Positions 51,460 to 60,129 of a DNA stretch of 64,000 nucleotides are shown here, piece by piece. The stretch's first letter is position 1. Every line of letters begins with the position of its first letter. The notes under the pieces were generated by a model, which saw nothing but the letters and a program-made list of their open reading frames with translations, was not told where the DNA came from and ran no database searches. The position numbers and the translations under genes are program-made. The stretch is from Stenotrophomonas_A sp035629025 (lineage in GTDB: Bacteria > Pseudomonadota > Gammaproteobacteria > Xanthomonadales > Xanthomonadaceae). The stretch lies in the NCBI GenBank assembly GCA_035629025.1, contig DASPIU010000010.1, forward strand, positions 1-64,000. The letters run 5' to 3'.

Positions 51460-51484
51460 TTGGTGATTGGTGATTGGTGATTGG
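51455..51484. repeat. Tandem repeat of GGTGATT (four units)
   Basis: Four perfect 7-bp units run from 51455 to 51482, followed by GG. The first unit contains the TGA stop of the DUF2782 gene. Copy-number change here would keep the stop in place. Confidence 0.8.
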
Positions 51485-51545
51485 CGGCTGGTAGTTGGTT
51501 GGCCTGCGAGGTTGATCGGCTCGCATGGGCGTGCGCGCGGCATCC

Positions 51546-51639
51546 GGGGGCAGGCCCTGCCAGGACACGTCGTAAACCCATCCCTCGGGACTCCTAGGCA
51601 ACATCCATGTTGCCTAGGGTCCTGGCAGGGCCTGCCCCC
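51546..51639. repeat. Large palindromic intergenic element
   Basis: The outer arms, 51546-51566 and 51619-51639, are perfect 21-bp inverted repeats. Inner arms, CCTAGGCAACAT (51593-51604) and ATGTTGCCTAGG (51607-51618), form a 12-bp stem with a two-base loop. The 3' arms are contiguous, while 26 bases (51567-51592) interrupt the 5' side. The element fills the gap between the DUF2782 gene and the convergent universal stress protein gene. It may be a bidirectional terminator or a dispersed repeat; it has no coding potential. Confidence 0.8.
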
Positions 51640-51713
51640 GAATGACCGACAGCTGGTCGCGGGCGGATGGGAAGAGCGGGTTTCCGCGGCTGGGGGGTAG
51701 CTCGGTCTGTGTT

Positions 51714-52160
51714 TTAACGGATGACCAGGACCGGTACTGTGCTGTGGGTCAGTACCTCGGTGGTCTGGCTGCCCAGCAGCACGCGGCTCATACCGCGGCG
51801 GCCGTGCGAGGTCATCACGATGAGGTCGCTGCCGCATTCGCGAGCAGTGTCGATGATGCCTTCGGCGGCATAGCGGTCGAGGACGTGGCGCGGCTCGGCT
51901 GCCACGCCGGCTGCGCGTGCGGCCTCCATCGCCGGTTGCAGCAGGGTCTGGGCGCGGTCTTCGCGCTCCTTGCGGTACTCGGGGCTGGACTCGTAGCCCA
52001 CGCTCCAGCCCATTGCGTCGTACATGCCCATGGCCCACGGCTCGGAGACGGTCAGGATGTCGACGTGCGCGCCGGTGGCCTTGGCCAGGCCCAGGCCATG
52101 CTGCAGGCCACGCTGGGCCAGCTCGGAATCATCGAGGGCAATCAGAATGCGCTTGTACAT
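51714..52160 (-). CDS. Universal stress protein family (UspA)
   Basis: The 148-aa single-domain Usp protein is cytoplasmic. MYKRILIALDDSELAQRGL is the family N-terminus with the Asp of the ATP site, and the nucleotide loop is SHGRRGMSRVLLGSQT, which fits GX2GX9G(S/T). ATP binding is therefore likely. The ATG at 52160 is conserved for the family. It stands alone with a palindromic element downstream. Confidence 0.92.
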   Translation of the reverse strand: MYKRILIALDDSELAQRGLQHGLGLAKATGAHVDILTVSEPWAMGMYDAMGWSVGYESSPEYRKEREDRAQTLLQPAMEAARAAGVAAEPRHVLDRYAAEGIIDTARECGSDLIVMTSHGRRGMSRVLLGSQTTEVLTHSTVPVLVIR

Positions 52161-52269
52161 GGGAAGCTCCTGGCAACCGCCCGCCGGCGGGGTTCGTGGC
52201 GCATTTCACCACTACCGCCTTAAGGTCGCGTTGATTCGGATCAATCCCCGCCGGGCCTGCCGACGCCTC

Positions 52270-54459
52270 TCAGACGATGGTCAGGTTGGCGTAGGCGAGC
52301 ACCAGCCACTTGGGGCCGGCCTCGTCGAATTGCACCTGCACGCGGGCGTGCGCGCCACTGCCTTCGTAGTCGGTGATCACGCCGCCGCCGAACTTCGGGT
52401 GGGTGACATTGGCGCCCAGGGCGACAAGCGGGGTTTCGATCGCCGCGGCGCCGGCATTGCGGCTGGCACCGAGGGAGGCCGGGCGCGAAACCTGCACGCG
52501 CGGGCGGACCTCGTTGAGCAGGTCACGCGGAATCTCGCGCAGGAAGCGCGAGGGCACGTTGTAGTTGTCCTGGCCGTGGATGCGCCGGGACTCGGCGTAG
52601 CACAGCAGCAGCTTCTGCCGTGCGCGGGTGATGCCGACGTAGGCCAGGCGGCGTTCTTCTTCCAGGCGCCCGCTTTCTTCCAGCGAGCGGGCGCTGGGGA
52701 ACAGGCCGTCTTCCATGCCGGCCAGGCACACCAGCGGAAACTCCAGACCCTTGGCCGAATGCAGGGTCATCAGCTGCACGCCTTCCTCGCCCGCCTGGGC
52801 CTGGCCTTCGCCGGCTTCCAGCGAGGCATAGGCCAGGAAGGCGACCAGCTCGGTCATCGCCTGGGCTTCGTCGTCATCGTCGTCCGGGCGCACGAAGCGC
52901 GAGGCGACCGAGACCAGTTCGTCCAGGTTCTCGGTGCGCGATTCCGAATCCAGGCCGCCGCGGCTCTCCTTGGCCCAGTACTCGCGCAGACCCGAGCGCA
53001 TCAGCACGTGGTCAATGCGTTCCTTCAGCTCCATCGCGCCGGTTTCGGCCGCCAGCTGCTGGACCAGGTTGAGGAAGCCGGCCAGTGCGTTGCGCGCACG
53101 CGCGGCCAGTTCGCCGGACTGGGTGCAGAGCATGGCTGCTTCCCACAGCGACAGCGCGCGGGCACGCGCCAGCCGCCGCACTTCGTCCAGGGTGCGGTCG
53201 CCAATGCCACGGGTCGGCGTGTTCACCGCGCGCTCGAAGGCCGCATCGTCGTCGCGGTTGGTCAGCAGGCGCAGGTAGGCCAGGGCGTCCTTGATTTCGG
53301 CGCGCTCGAAAAAGCGCATGCCGCCATACACGCGATACGGTACCTGCTCGGCAATCAGCGCCTCTTCAAAGGCCCGTGACTGGGCATTGCTGCGGTACAG
53401 GACGGCTACATCGCCATAGCTGCCGCCATCGCGCACCCACTGCCGCGCGCGTTCGACTACGTAGCGCGCTTCGTCGGTCTCGTTGTAAGCGGCGTACAGA
53501 TCGATCGGGTCGCCATCGCCACTGTCGGTCCACAGCTGCTTGCCGATGCGGTCCGGGTTGTGCGCGATGACCGCGTTGGCGGCGCCGAGAATGGTGGCGG
53601 TGGAACGGTAGTTCTGTTCCAGGCGAATGGTCTGCGCGCCGGGGAAATCGCGCAGGAACCGCTGCACGTTCTCGACCTTGGCGCCGCGCCAGCCATAGAT
53701 GGCCTGGTCGTCGTCGCCAACCACGAACACATGCCCGGACTCGCCGGCCAGCACGCGCACGAAGGCGTACTGGATGGCATTGGTGTCCTGGAATTCGTCC
53801 ACCAGGATTTCGCGGAAACGCGCGCGGTAATGCGCAAGCAGCGCCGGGTTGTCGCGCAGCAGCTCATGCGCGCGCAGCAACAGTTCGGCGAAATCGACCA
53901 GACCAGCGCGGTCGCAGCGTTCCTGGTAGGCGGCATACGCCTGGCGCAGGGTTTCGGTCCAGTCGTCGCGCGGCTCGGGCTGGATGTGCTGCGGGCGGCG
54001 GCCTTCGTCCTTCTGCTGGTTGATCCACCAGGAGATCTGCTTGGGCGGGTAGCGGGTCTCGTCCAGCTCCAGGGCCTGCACCACGCGCTTGACCAGGCGC
54101 AGCTGGTCATCCGAATCCATGACCTGAAAGCCTTCGGGCAGGCGCGCGTCCTGCCAGTGCAGGCGTAGCAGGCGATGAGCCAGGCCATGGAAGGTGCCGA
54201 TCCACATGCCGCGGCTGCCGTTGCGCAGCTGCAGGTCGGCACGGTGGCGCATCTCGCCGGCGGCCTTGTTGGTGAAGGTCACCGCGAAGATGCCATGCGT
54301 TGGCACGCCCTGGACCTCGTTGAGCCAGGCGATGCGATGGGTGAGCACGCGGGTCTTGCCGGAGCCGGCGCCGGCCAGCACCAGGTAGTGGCCGGGCGGC
54401 GCGGAGACGGCCTCGCGCTGTGCGGGGTTCAGGTGATCGAGCAGGTGAGAGACATCCAC
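52270..54459 (-). CDS. uvrD: DNA helicase II (UvrD)
   Basis: The 729-aa superfamily 1 helicase unwinds DNA in nucleotide-excision and mismatch repair. Walker A AGAGSGKT and the family N-terminus MDVSHLLDHLNPAQREAV are clear, then TFTNKAAGEM, GTFHGLAHRLL, DEFQDTN (Walker B), GDDDQAIYGWRGA, QNYRST, and the late motifs TLHSAKGLEF and VGITRAR. The C-terminal Tudor-like part (VTHPKFGGGVITDYEG) that contacts UvrB or RNA polymerase is present. The start is GTG at 54459, set by the E. coli-like MDVS. TAAAAT lies six bases upstream, so the mRNA is probably leaderless. Confidence 0.95.
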   Translation of the reverse strand: MDVSHLLDHLNPAQREAVSAPPGHYLVLAGAGSGKTRVLTHRIAWLNEVQGVPTHGIFAVTFTNKAAGEMRHRADLQLRNGSRGMWIGTFHGLAHRLLRLHWQDARLPEGFQVMDSDDQLRLVKRVVQALELDETRYPPKQISWWINQQKDEGRRPQHIQPEPRDDWTETLRQAYAAYQERCDRAGLVDFAELLLRAHELLRDNPALLAHYRARFREILVDEFQDTNAIQYAFVRVLAGESGHVFVVGDDDQAIYGWRGAKVENVQRFLRDFPGAQTIRLEQNYRSTATILGAANAVIAHNPDRIGKQLWTDSGDGDPIDLYAAYNETDEARYVVERARQWVRDGGSYGDVAVLYRSNAQSRAFEEALIAEQVPYRVYGGMRFFERAEIKDALAYLRLLTNRDDDAAFERAVNTPTRGIGDRTLDEVRRLARARALSLWEAAMLCTQSGELAARARNALAGFLNLVQQLAAETGAMELKERIDHVLMRSGLREYWAKESRGGLDSESRTENLDELVSVASRFVRPDDDDDEAQAMTELVAFLAYASLEAGEGQAQAGEEGVQLMTLHSAKGLEFPLVCLAGMEDGLFPSARSLEESGRLEEERRLAYVGITRARQKLLLCYAESRRIHGQDNYNVPSRFLREIPRDLLNEVRPRVQVSRPASLGASRNAGAAAIETPLVALGANVTHPKFGGGVITDYEGSGAHARVQVQFDEAGPKWLVLAYANLTIV

Positions 54460-54471
54460 CGGCGCATTTTA
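54460..54471 (-). promoter_or_regulatory. -10 box of a likely leaderless uvrD transcript
   Basis: TAAAAT (54471-54466, minus strand) is exactly six bases from the GTG start of uvrD, with no room for a ribosome binding site. A LexA box was looked for and not found. Confidence 0.6.
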
Positions 54472-54532
54472 CCGGCTCAGCCCATCTCAAAGGGCATTGA
54501 ATGCGGATCGGATCAGCGAGCTGCCGGCTCGT

Positions 54533-55921
54533 TCAGGCGTCGGCGTTCACAGCAGTGGCGACGGCCTGCGCCTGTGCGCGCAACTCGGGAATCGCCAGGC
54601 TTTCCCACAGCCGCCCGATGCGCAGGCTGCCGATCACCCACAACCGCGGCGCGGCCTGGCCCGTGGCATCCAGCACCGTGCCGGCCGCATCATTATCGCT
54701 GTCGATGCCGATACCGTGAGGTCCGGCCGCGGCCAGGCCTTCGCCCAGCAGTTGCTGCAACAGCGGGTTGCGCATGGCCTGCACGCGCATCTCCACGCCG
54801 GTCGCGTTGATCACCCGCTGCACTTCCAGATGCAGCGGCGCGCCATCATGACCGCGGCCTTCGATACGCACGCAGGCGCCGGCAGTCCACGCCGCGTCCA
54901 GGCGCGCGCGATGCAGCTGCAGCTGACCGGAGGCGCGCATGGCCTGCAGCTGCGCATGCACCTGCGCATCAATGCGATGCCGGTGCACGTCCCAGGGCCG
55001 CGCTACATGGCGCAGGAAGCGTCGCTGCTCGGTCGGCGAGAGGCTTTGCCAGAGCGGCTGGCCCAGGGGCCGAATGCGCTCCATCACCGCTTGCCAGGGC
55101 AGCCCTTGCGCGGCGGCCGCGCGCACTGTGTCGCGCAGCGCGCGCATGCGGGCGCGCAGTGGCAGCGCCAGCAGCGGCGCGGGGTCGAATTCGTACGGCG
55201 CGGTGTCGGTGTGCGGCAGCGGCATCAAGCCGTGGCGCGACATCACGTGGATGGGGCCGCGATGGCCGCGGCTGGCCAGGGTGATGACGCTGTCCACCAT
55301 GCTCAGGCCGGCGCCGATGATCGCGATGGCGGCCTCTGCGGGCACCGCGGCGATGGCTTCGGTATCCCAGGCTTCCAGCCGCTGCTCCGGGGCCAGCGCG
55401 GTGGCGCCGCGCAACGGCAGCGGGCGCAGCGCATTGCCGACCGCGAGCACCACGTGGCGCGCGCTGAGCGCCTCGCCACCGCGCAGCTGCAAGCGGTAGC
55501 CGCCCGGCACGCTGGTCAGCGCGTCAACGGCATCGGCGCGCCATTCCAGCACGCCCGCGCTGGCGGCGCGTGCGGCGGCCAGGCGCTCGCGCAGGTAGGC
55601 GCCGTAGTGCATGCGCGGCATGTACAGGCGCGAGAGTACGTCGGCGGGCAGCTCGGAGCGCCCGCTCTGACGCAGGAAATCGACGAAGTCGCCGGGCGCA
55701 TCGACGAAGGCGCTCATCTTGCCGGCGGGCACGTTGAGCAGGTGCTCCGGGCGCCGCGTGGCGTAGGCCACGCCATCGGCGCGGCTGGACTGCGGCTCGC
55801 ACAGGACGATGCGGCGGCCCGCGGGCGCGTCGCGCAGCAGCTGGATCGCGGTCATCACGCCACTGGCGCCGCCGCCGATCACGGCGATGTCATGGTCAGG
55901 TGGCGCGTGCGTCTCGGTCAC
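54533..55921 (-). CDS. FAD/NAD(P)-binding oxidoreductase of unknown substrate
   Basis: The 462-aa protein has an N-terminal Rossmann motif for FAD (VIGGGASGVMTAIQLL, residues about 14-29) and a second nucleotide-binding motif (AIIGAGLSMVDS). It matches the FAD_NAD_bind group of uncharacterised flavoproteins, in which a lysine/ornithine-hydroxylase-like outline is common. No signal peptide is seen. It may use NAD(P)H and O2 on an unknown substrate. The start is GTG at 55921, with TACAAT six bases upstream. It lies 39 bp after the stop of the cardiolipin synthase gene. Confidence 0.8.
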   Translation of the reverse strand: MTETHAPPDHDIAVIGGGASGVMTAIQLLRDAPAGRRIVLCEPQSSRADGVAYATRRPEHLLNVPAGKMSAFVDAPGDFVDFLRQSGRSELPADVLSRLYMPRMHYGAYLRERLAAARAASAGVLEWRADAVDALTSVPGGYRLQLRGGEALSARHVVLAVGNALRPLPLRGATALAPEQRLEAWDTEAIAAVPAEAAIAIIGAGLSMVDSVITLASRGHRGPIHVMSRHGLMPLPHTDTAPYEFDPAPLLALPLRARMRALRDTVRAAAAQGLPWQAVMERIRPLGQPLWQSLSPTEQRRFLRHVARPWDVHRHRIDAQVHAQLQAMRASGQLQLHRARLDAAWTAGACVRIEGRGHDGAPLHLEVQRVINATGVEMRVQAMRNPLLQQLLGEGLAAAGPHGIGIDSDNDAAGTVLDATGQAAPRLWVIGSLRIGRLWESLAIPELRAQAQAVATAVNADA

Positions 55922-55933
55922 CGCGCCATTGTA
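55922..55933 (-). promoter_or_regulatory. -10 box of a likely leaderless transcript for the FAD protein
   Basis: TACAAT (55933-55928, minus strand) lies six bases from the GTG start, the same geometry as hemF, polA and uvrD. The gap CGCGCC (plus strand) holds no ribosome binding site. Confidence 0.55.
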
Positions 55934-55960
55934 GGCGATGCCCGCCGCGCTGCCGATGTG

Positions 55961-57379
55961 CTACATCAGCGCATCGGCCAGCCGGGCGATGCCTTCGCGG
56001 CTGCGGCGCCAGGTCGGACGCTGCCGCCAGCTGCCCAGCTCAAGGATGCGCGCATCGTCCAGATAGTCCTGCTCGATGCGCCGCAGCTGCTGCACGATGC
56101 CGCGGTCGTAGCACAGCAGTCCGATCTCGGCATTCAGCGCGAAGGAGCGGATGTCCAGGTTGATCGAGCCGAGCACGGCGATATCCTCGTCCACGCTCAG
56201 GTGCTTGGCGTGCAGGAAGTGCGGCCGGTACAGCGCGATCTTCACCCCGGCGCGCAGCAGTTCGTCGTAGTAGGCCTCCTGCGCCCAGGCGGTGAGCCGC
56301 TGGTTGTTGCTTTCCGACACGATGAGCTGCACGTCCACGCCCGACACCGCGGCAATGCGCAGCGCACTGAGCGTGGCCTCGTCCGGCACGAAGTACGGCG
56401 TCACCAGCACGACCTTGCGCCGTGCCACGTGGATCAGCGCGTTCACCGCATCGCGTGCATTCTCGTAGGGATAGGCCGGGCCGCTGGGCAGCAGCTGGGT
56501 GGGCACATCTCCGCTGTCGCCCGGGGCGTCGGCGAGCACTTCCAGGCGCTCGCCGGTCTCGACAAACCAGTCGCTGGCAAACACCGCTTCCAGATGGTTG
56601 ACCACCGGCCCGTGCACGCGCGCGACCAGTTCGCGGTTGGGATGGCCGGCCACGAAGTCCGGATCGGCCAAGTTTTGCGAGCCGACGTAGGCAACGCGGT
56701 TGTCGATGACCGCGATCTTGCGGTGATTGCGCAGGTCCATGCGCCCACTGCGCCGCCAGCGCAGGCCGCCGGGCAGCAGCGCCTGCACGATCACCCCGCC
56801 CTGGCGCAGGCGCCGACGATAGCGCCGCAGCGCGCGCTTGGCGCCCACCGCATCAAGTAACAGGCGGCACTGCACGCCACGGCTGGCGGCTCGCAGCAAG
56901 GCCTCGACGACGGCCTCGCCCACGGCATCGTCGAACATCAGGTAGTACAGCAGGTGCACGCGTTCGCGCGCGCTGTCGATATCGGCGATCAGCGCGGCCA
57001 ACGAGGCATGGTAGTCATCGAGCAGGACCACGCCATTGTTGCGCGTGGGCATGAAGTCGCCCTGGCGTTCGACCAGCGGAGCGATTTCGTCGATCGCGGT
57101 GTCGACCTGCGGTGTCCAGCGCACCGCCGTCAGCGGCGCCTGCTGTTCGCGGATGACCTGCGAGGCCTGGGTCTGGCGCTCGATGCGCTGGCGCGACAGC
57201 CACGGGTGCCCGAACAGCAGATACAGGGGCAGGCCCAGCAGGGGCACGAAGCCGACCAGCAGCAGCCAGCTGCGTGCGGCGCCGGGCGTGGTCCGCGCGG
57301 GAATCCAGCACAGGGCGACGAGCCGGATTAGCCAGTCCAGGGCCAACAGCCAGGTGCCTTCCAGCCAGTCAGGCAGCAT
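55961..57379 (-). CDS. cls: Cardiolipin synthase (phospholipase D family)
   Basis: The 472-aa inner-membrane enzyme joins two phosphatidylglycerols (or PG and PE) into cardiolipin. The N-terminus has two membrane helices (LLALDWLIRLVALCWI; SWLLLVGFVPLLGLPLYLLF). Two HKD motifs are intact: HRKIAVIDNRVAYVGSQN and HAKHLSVDEDIAVLGSINLD. Length and topology fit ClsA. The ATG at 57379 avoids an upstream arginine-rich extension that is not family-like. A bidirectional terminator separates it from the ribosomal-protein genes. Confidence 0.92.
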   Translation of the reverse strand: MLPDWLEGTWLLALDWLIRLVALCWIPARTTPGAARSWLLLVGFVPLLGLPLYLLFGHPWLSRQRIERQTQASQVIREQQAPLTAVRWTPQVDTAIDEIAPLVERQGDFMPTRNNGVVLLDDYHASLAALIADIDSARERVHLLYYLMFDDAVGEAVVEALLRAASRGVQCRLLLDAVGAKRALRRYRRRLRQGGVIVQALLPGGLRWRRSGRMDLRNHRKIAVIDNRVAYVGSQNLADPDFVAGHPNRELVARVHGPVVNHLEAVFASDWFVETGERLEVLADAPGDSGDVPTQLLPSGPAYPYENARDAVNALIHVARRKVVLVTPYFVPDEATLSALRIAAVSGVDVQLIVSESNNQRLTAWAQEAYYDELLRAGVKIALYRPHFLHAKHLSVDEDIAVLGSINLDIRSFALNAEIGLLCYDRGIVQQLRRIEQDYLDDARILELGSWRQRPTWRRSREGIARLADALM

Positions 57380-57444
57380 CGCGTTCCTCCGAAGCCTGCG
57401 CCGATTCTGCCGCAAGCCGGGGCACGGCCGGCGATCGGAAACGA

Positions 57445-57470
57445 CAAAGCCCGCCGTGAGGCGGGCTTTG
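57445..57470. terminator. Terminator after rpmG
   Basis: CAAAGCCCGCC (57445-57455) pairs perfectly with GGCGGGCTTTG (57460-57470) around GTGA. It lies 48 bp after the rpmG stop on the minus strand. Confidence 0.8.
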
Positions 57471-57517
57471 CGTGGGTGGCGCGGATCACCGGGGACCGGT
57501 GGCCGCGCCGACCGGCA

Positions 57518-57682
57518 TCACTTGATCTTGCCTTCCTTGTAGATCACGTGCTTGCGGACGACGGGATCGTACTTCTTGATCTCCATCTTGCCGGGGGTGT
57601 TCTTCTTGTTCTTGTCCGTCGTGTAGAAGTGGCCGGTGTTGGCCGAGGAAATCAGACGGATCTTGTCGCGCTTGCCTGCCAT
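57518..57682 (-). CDS. rpmG: 50S ribosomal protein L33
   Basis: The 54-aa protein begins MAGKRDKIRLISSANTGHFY and continues with the conserved TTDKNKKNTPGKMEIKKYDP. It has no cysteine at all, so it is the zinc-free (C-minus) form of L33. It sits in the large ribosomal subunit near the E-site. It follows rpmB by 13 bp in the usual rpmB-rpmG order. Confidence 0.95.
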   Translation of the reverse strand: MAGKRDKIRLISSANTGHFYTTDKNKKNTPGKMEIKKYDPVVRKHVIYKEGKIK

Positions 57683-57695
57683 GATGTTCTACTCC

Positions 57696-57932
57696 TCAGA
57701 CCTTTTCGCCGCGCGCACGCAGCTCAGCCAGAACGGCGTCGATGCCGTTCTTGTCGATGGTGCGCAGCGCGTGCGCGGAAACACGAAGCTTGACCCAGCG
57801 ATTCTCGCTGGCGACCCAGAAGCGGCGCTCGTGCAGGTTGGGCAGGAAACGACGGCGGGTCTTGTTGTTGGCGTGGGAGACGTTGTTACCCGTCTGGACA
57901 CGCTTGCCGGAAACTTGGCATACGCGGGACAT
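57696..57932 (-). CDS. rpmB: 50S ribosomal protein L28
   Basis: The 78-aa protein begins MSRVCQVSGKRVQTGNNVSH and continues with NNKTRRRFLPNL and RFWVASENRWVKLRVSAHAL, the complete L28 family pattern. The ATG at 57932 has GAGG six bases upstream; the longer frame upstream of it is not used. It heads the rpmB-rpmG operon. Confidence 0.96.
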   Translation of the reverse strand: MSRVCQVSGKRVQTGNNVSHANNKTRRRFLPNLHERRFWVASENRWVKLRVSAHALRTIDKNGIDAVLAELRARGEKV

Positions 57933-58145
57933 TGCGCACCTCGAAAGAATTGATGCCTCCCTTAGCCAGGAAGACGGCGGCCCCGGCAGCCATCGGCCAC
58001 CACACGTCAAGGGAATCAAGCAGTTACGCTGTTTCAGGCAGGCCGGCGGGACGTGCTGTCGGCCACTACGCCGGCAAGAACCGGGCACAGCGAGCCGCGC
58101 ATTATGCCCGGCCCGCAGGCCCGCCGCAAGAGTTATCCACACGCC

Positions 58146-59963
58146 TCAGGGCGCGGCGGCCTTGCCCTTGGCCGGAGCGGCCTTGCTGTCGGCGATGAAC
58201 TGCCGCACCTGCTGCTCCAGCACCGGCAACGGCACCGAGCCTTGGCGCAGCACGGCGTCGTGGAAGGTGCGCAGGTCGAAGCGCTCGCCCAGGGCCTGCT
58301 CGGCCTCGCCGCGCAGCTTGACGATGGTGATCTCGCCCAGTTTGTAGCTCAGCGCCTGCGCCGGCCAGGAGATGTAGCGGTCGACCTCGGTGGTGACCTC
58401 GTGCTCGCTCAGCGCGGTGCGGTCGCGCAGGTAGGCCAGGGCCTGCTCGCGGCTCCAGCCGTAATGGTGCACGCCGGTGTCGATCACCAGCCGGCAGGCA
58501 CGCCACATCTCGTAGGTGAGCTTGCCGAACTCCTCGTACGGAGTTTCGTAGATGCCCATCTCCTCGCCGAGCTTCTCGGTGTACAGGGCCCAGCCTTCGC
58601 CATAGGCGGAGATGTAGTTCTCGCGGCGGAAGGCGGGCTGGTCGCCCTGCTCTTCGGCCAGCGCGCCCTGCAGTGAGTGGCCCGGCGAAGACTCATGCAG
58701 GGTCAGCGCCGGCAGGTTGTACAGCGGGCGCGAGGGCAGGTTGTAGGTATTGACCCAGTAGGTGCCCACGCCGCCGCGGCCGGCGGTCCAGAACGGCGCG
58801 ATGTCCGGCGGCACCGGCTTGATGGTGAAGCGGCCTCGCGGCAGGGTGCCGATGAACTTGCCGACCTGGCCATCGACGCGCTTGGAGATCCAGGCGGCGC
58901 GGTCGAGCAGTTCCTGCGGGGTCTTGGCGTAGAACTGCGGGTCGGTGCGCAGGAATTTCAGGAAGGCGGCGAACGTGCTCTGTTGGGGCGGACCCTTGAA
59001 CCCTACCTGCTTGATGATCGCGTCCATCTGCTGCTGGATCCGCGCCACTTCCTGCAGGCCGATCTGGTGGATCTGCTCGGGGCTCAGGTCCAGCGTGGTG
59101 TATTCGCGAATCTGCTGCTGGTAGAAGGCCTTGCCGTCGGGCATCGCCTCGGCGGCGAGCGTGGTCCGTGCCTTGGGCACGTACTCCTCGCGGAAGAAGG
59201 TAAGCAGCTTGCCGTAGGCGGGAACCAGGCGACCGGAGATCGCCGCCTTGGCCTCGGCGCGCAGTTTCTCCTGCTCGGCGGCGGGAATCTGCGCCGGCAG
59301 CTGCTTGAACGGCGCATAGAAGGCCGACTCGGTCGGGTCCTTCACCTCGGCCACGGTGGCGATGGAGACGTCGCGGCCGTCGAGCACCGCGCGCGGCACG
59401 CTGAAGCCCCGCGCCAGACCGGCGCGCATGTTGTCGATCTGCTGGTCGAAGTAGCGCGGCACATCGTTCATGCGCGCGATGTAGGCGCGCAGTTCGGCGG
59501 GCGTGCGCATCTGCCGCTGCGCCATGAAGCCGAGGTTGGACCAGAACGAGCTGTCCGCGTTGAACGGCATCTCGTACAGCTTGAAGCGGACTTCTTCGGC
59601 CAGGTTCTGCACCTGCGGGCGGTAGATCGCCAAGTTGACCTGGTTGGCGGCCGAAAGCTTGGCCGTATCGAGCTTGTCGAGTTGGGCGAGCACGTCCTCC
59701 CACACTTTCAGGCGGGCCTGCTGCGCGGCCGCGGACACATCGGGCAGGCGCAGGTTGTTGCCGGTGCTGTCGCTGTCCTCGTCGGCCTGGCCGGTCTCGG
59801 CCTGGCGCCACTTCCACTCCTTCTCGTAGATCGCGCGGAATTGCGCGTCGGCCGGGCTTTCGGCGACCAGCGAGGCGGGCGCGGCGGTGGGCGCGGCCAG
59901 GGCCGGGGCGGCCGCGCCCAGCAGCAGAGCAAGGGAGACGGCGGAGACGAGCGTCGATTTCAC
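58146..59963 (-). CDS. DUF885 family exported protein (metallopeptidase-like)
   Basis: The 605-aa protein has a signal peptide (LVSAVSLALLLGAAAPALA). DUF885 proteins are all-helical and carry an HExxPGH-type motif, seen here as LHESSPGHSLQG, with a later Glu in YGEGWALYTEKLGEEMG; this fits a zinc-peptidase active site. It probably acts in the periplasm or is attached to the envelope. The C-terminus ends in an Ala/Lys-rich stretch (SKAAPAKGKAAAP). No partner gene is coupled to it. Substrate is unknown. Confidence 0.88.
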   Translation of the reverse strand: MKSTLVSAVSLALLLGAAAPALAAPTAAPASLVAESPADAQFRAIYEKEWKWRQAETGQADEDSDSTGNNLRLPDVSAAAQQARLKVWEDVLAQLDKLDTAKLSAANQVNLAIYRPQVQNLAEEVRFKLYEMPFNADSSFWSNLGFMAQRQMRTPAELRAYIARMNDVPRYFDQQIDNMRAGLARGFSVPRAVLDGRDVSIATVAEVKDPTESAFYAPFKQLPAQIPAAEQEKLRAEAKAAISGRLVPAYGKLLTFFREEYVPKARTTLAAEAMPDGKAFYQQQIREYTTLDLSPEQIHQIGLQEVARIQQQMDAIIKQVGFKGPPQQSTFAAFLKFLRTDPQFYAKTPQELLDRAAWISKRVDGQVGKFIGTLPRGRFTIKPVPPDIAPFWTAGRGGVGTYWVNTYNLPSRPLYNLPALTLHESSPGHSLQGALAEEQGDQPAFRRENYISAYGEGWALYTEKLGEEMGIYETPYEEFGKLTYEMWRACRLVIDTGVHHYGWSREQALAYLRDRTALSEHEVTTEVDRYISWPAQALSYKLGEITIVKLRGEAEQALGERFDLRTFHDAVLRQGSVPLPVLEQQVRQFIADSKAAPAKGKAAAP

Positions 59964-60129
59964 GGGAGCGCGGCCTGCGGTACGGAGGAACCCCGATGAT
60001 GGCAGCGTTGCCGGCGCTGTTCATCGGTCGAAAGTCCTGTCGTTCTGACATGGCAGTGGATGGCATACCTAGTCGCCGCTGCGAATTGGCCCGATAGAGC
60101 GGTCCTGGGCACGATTCCACGATGCTGGC

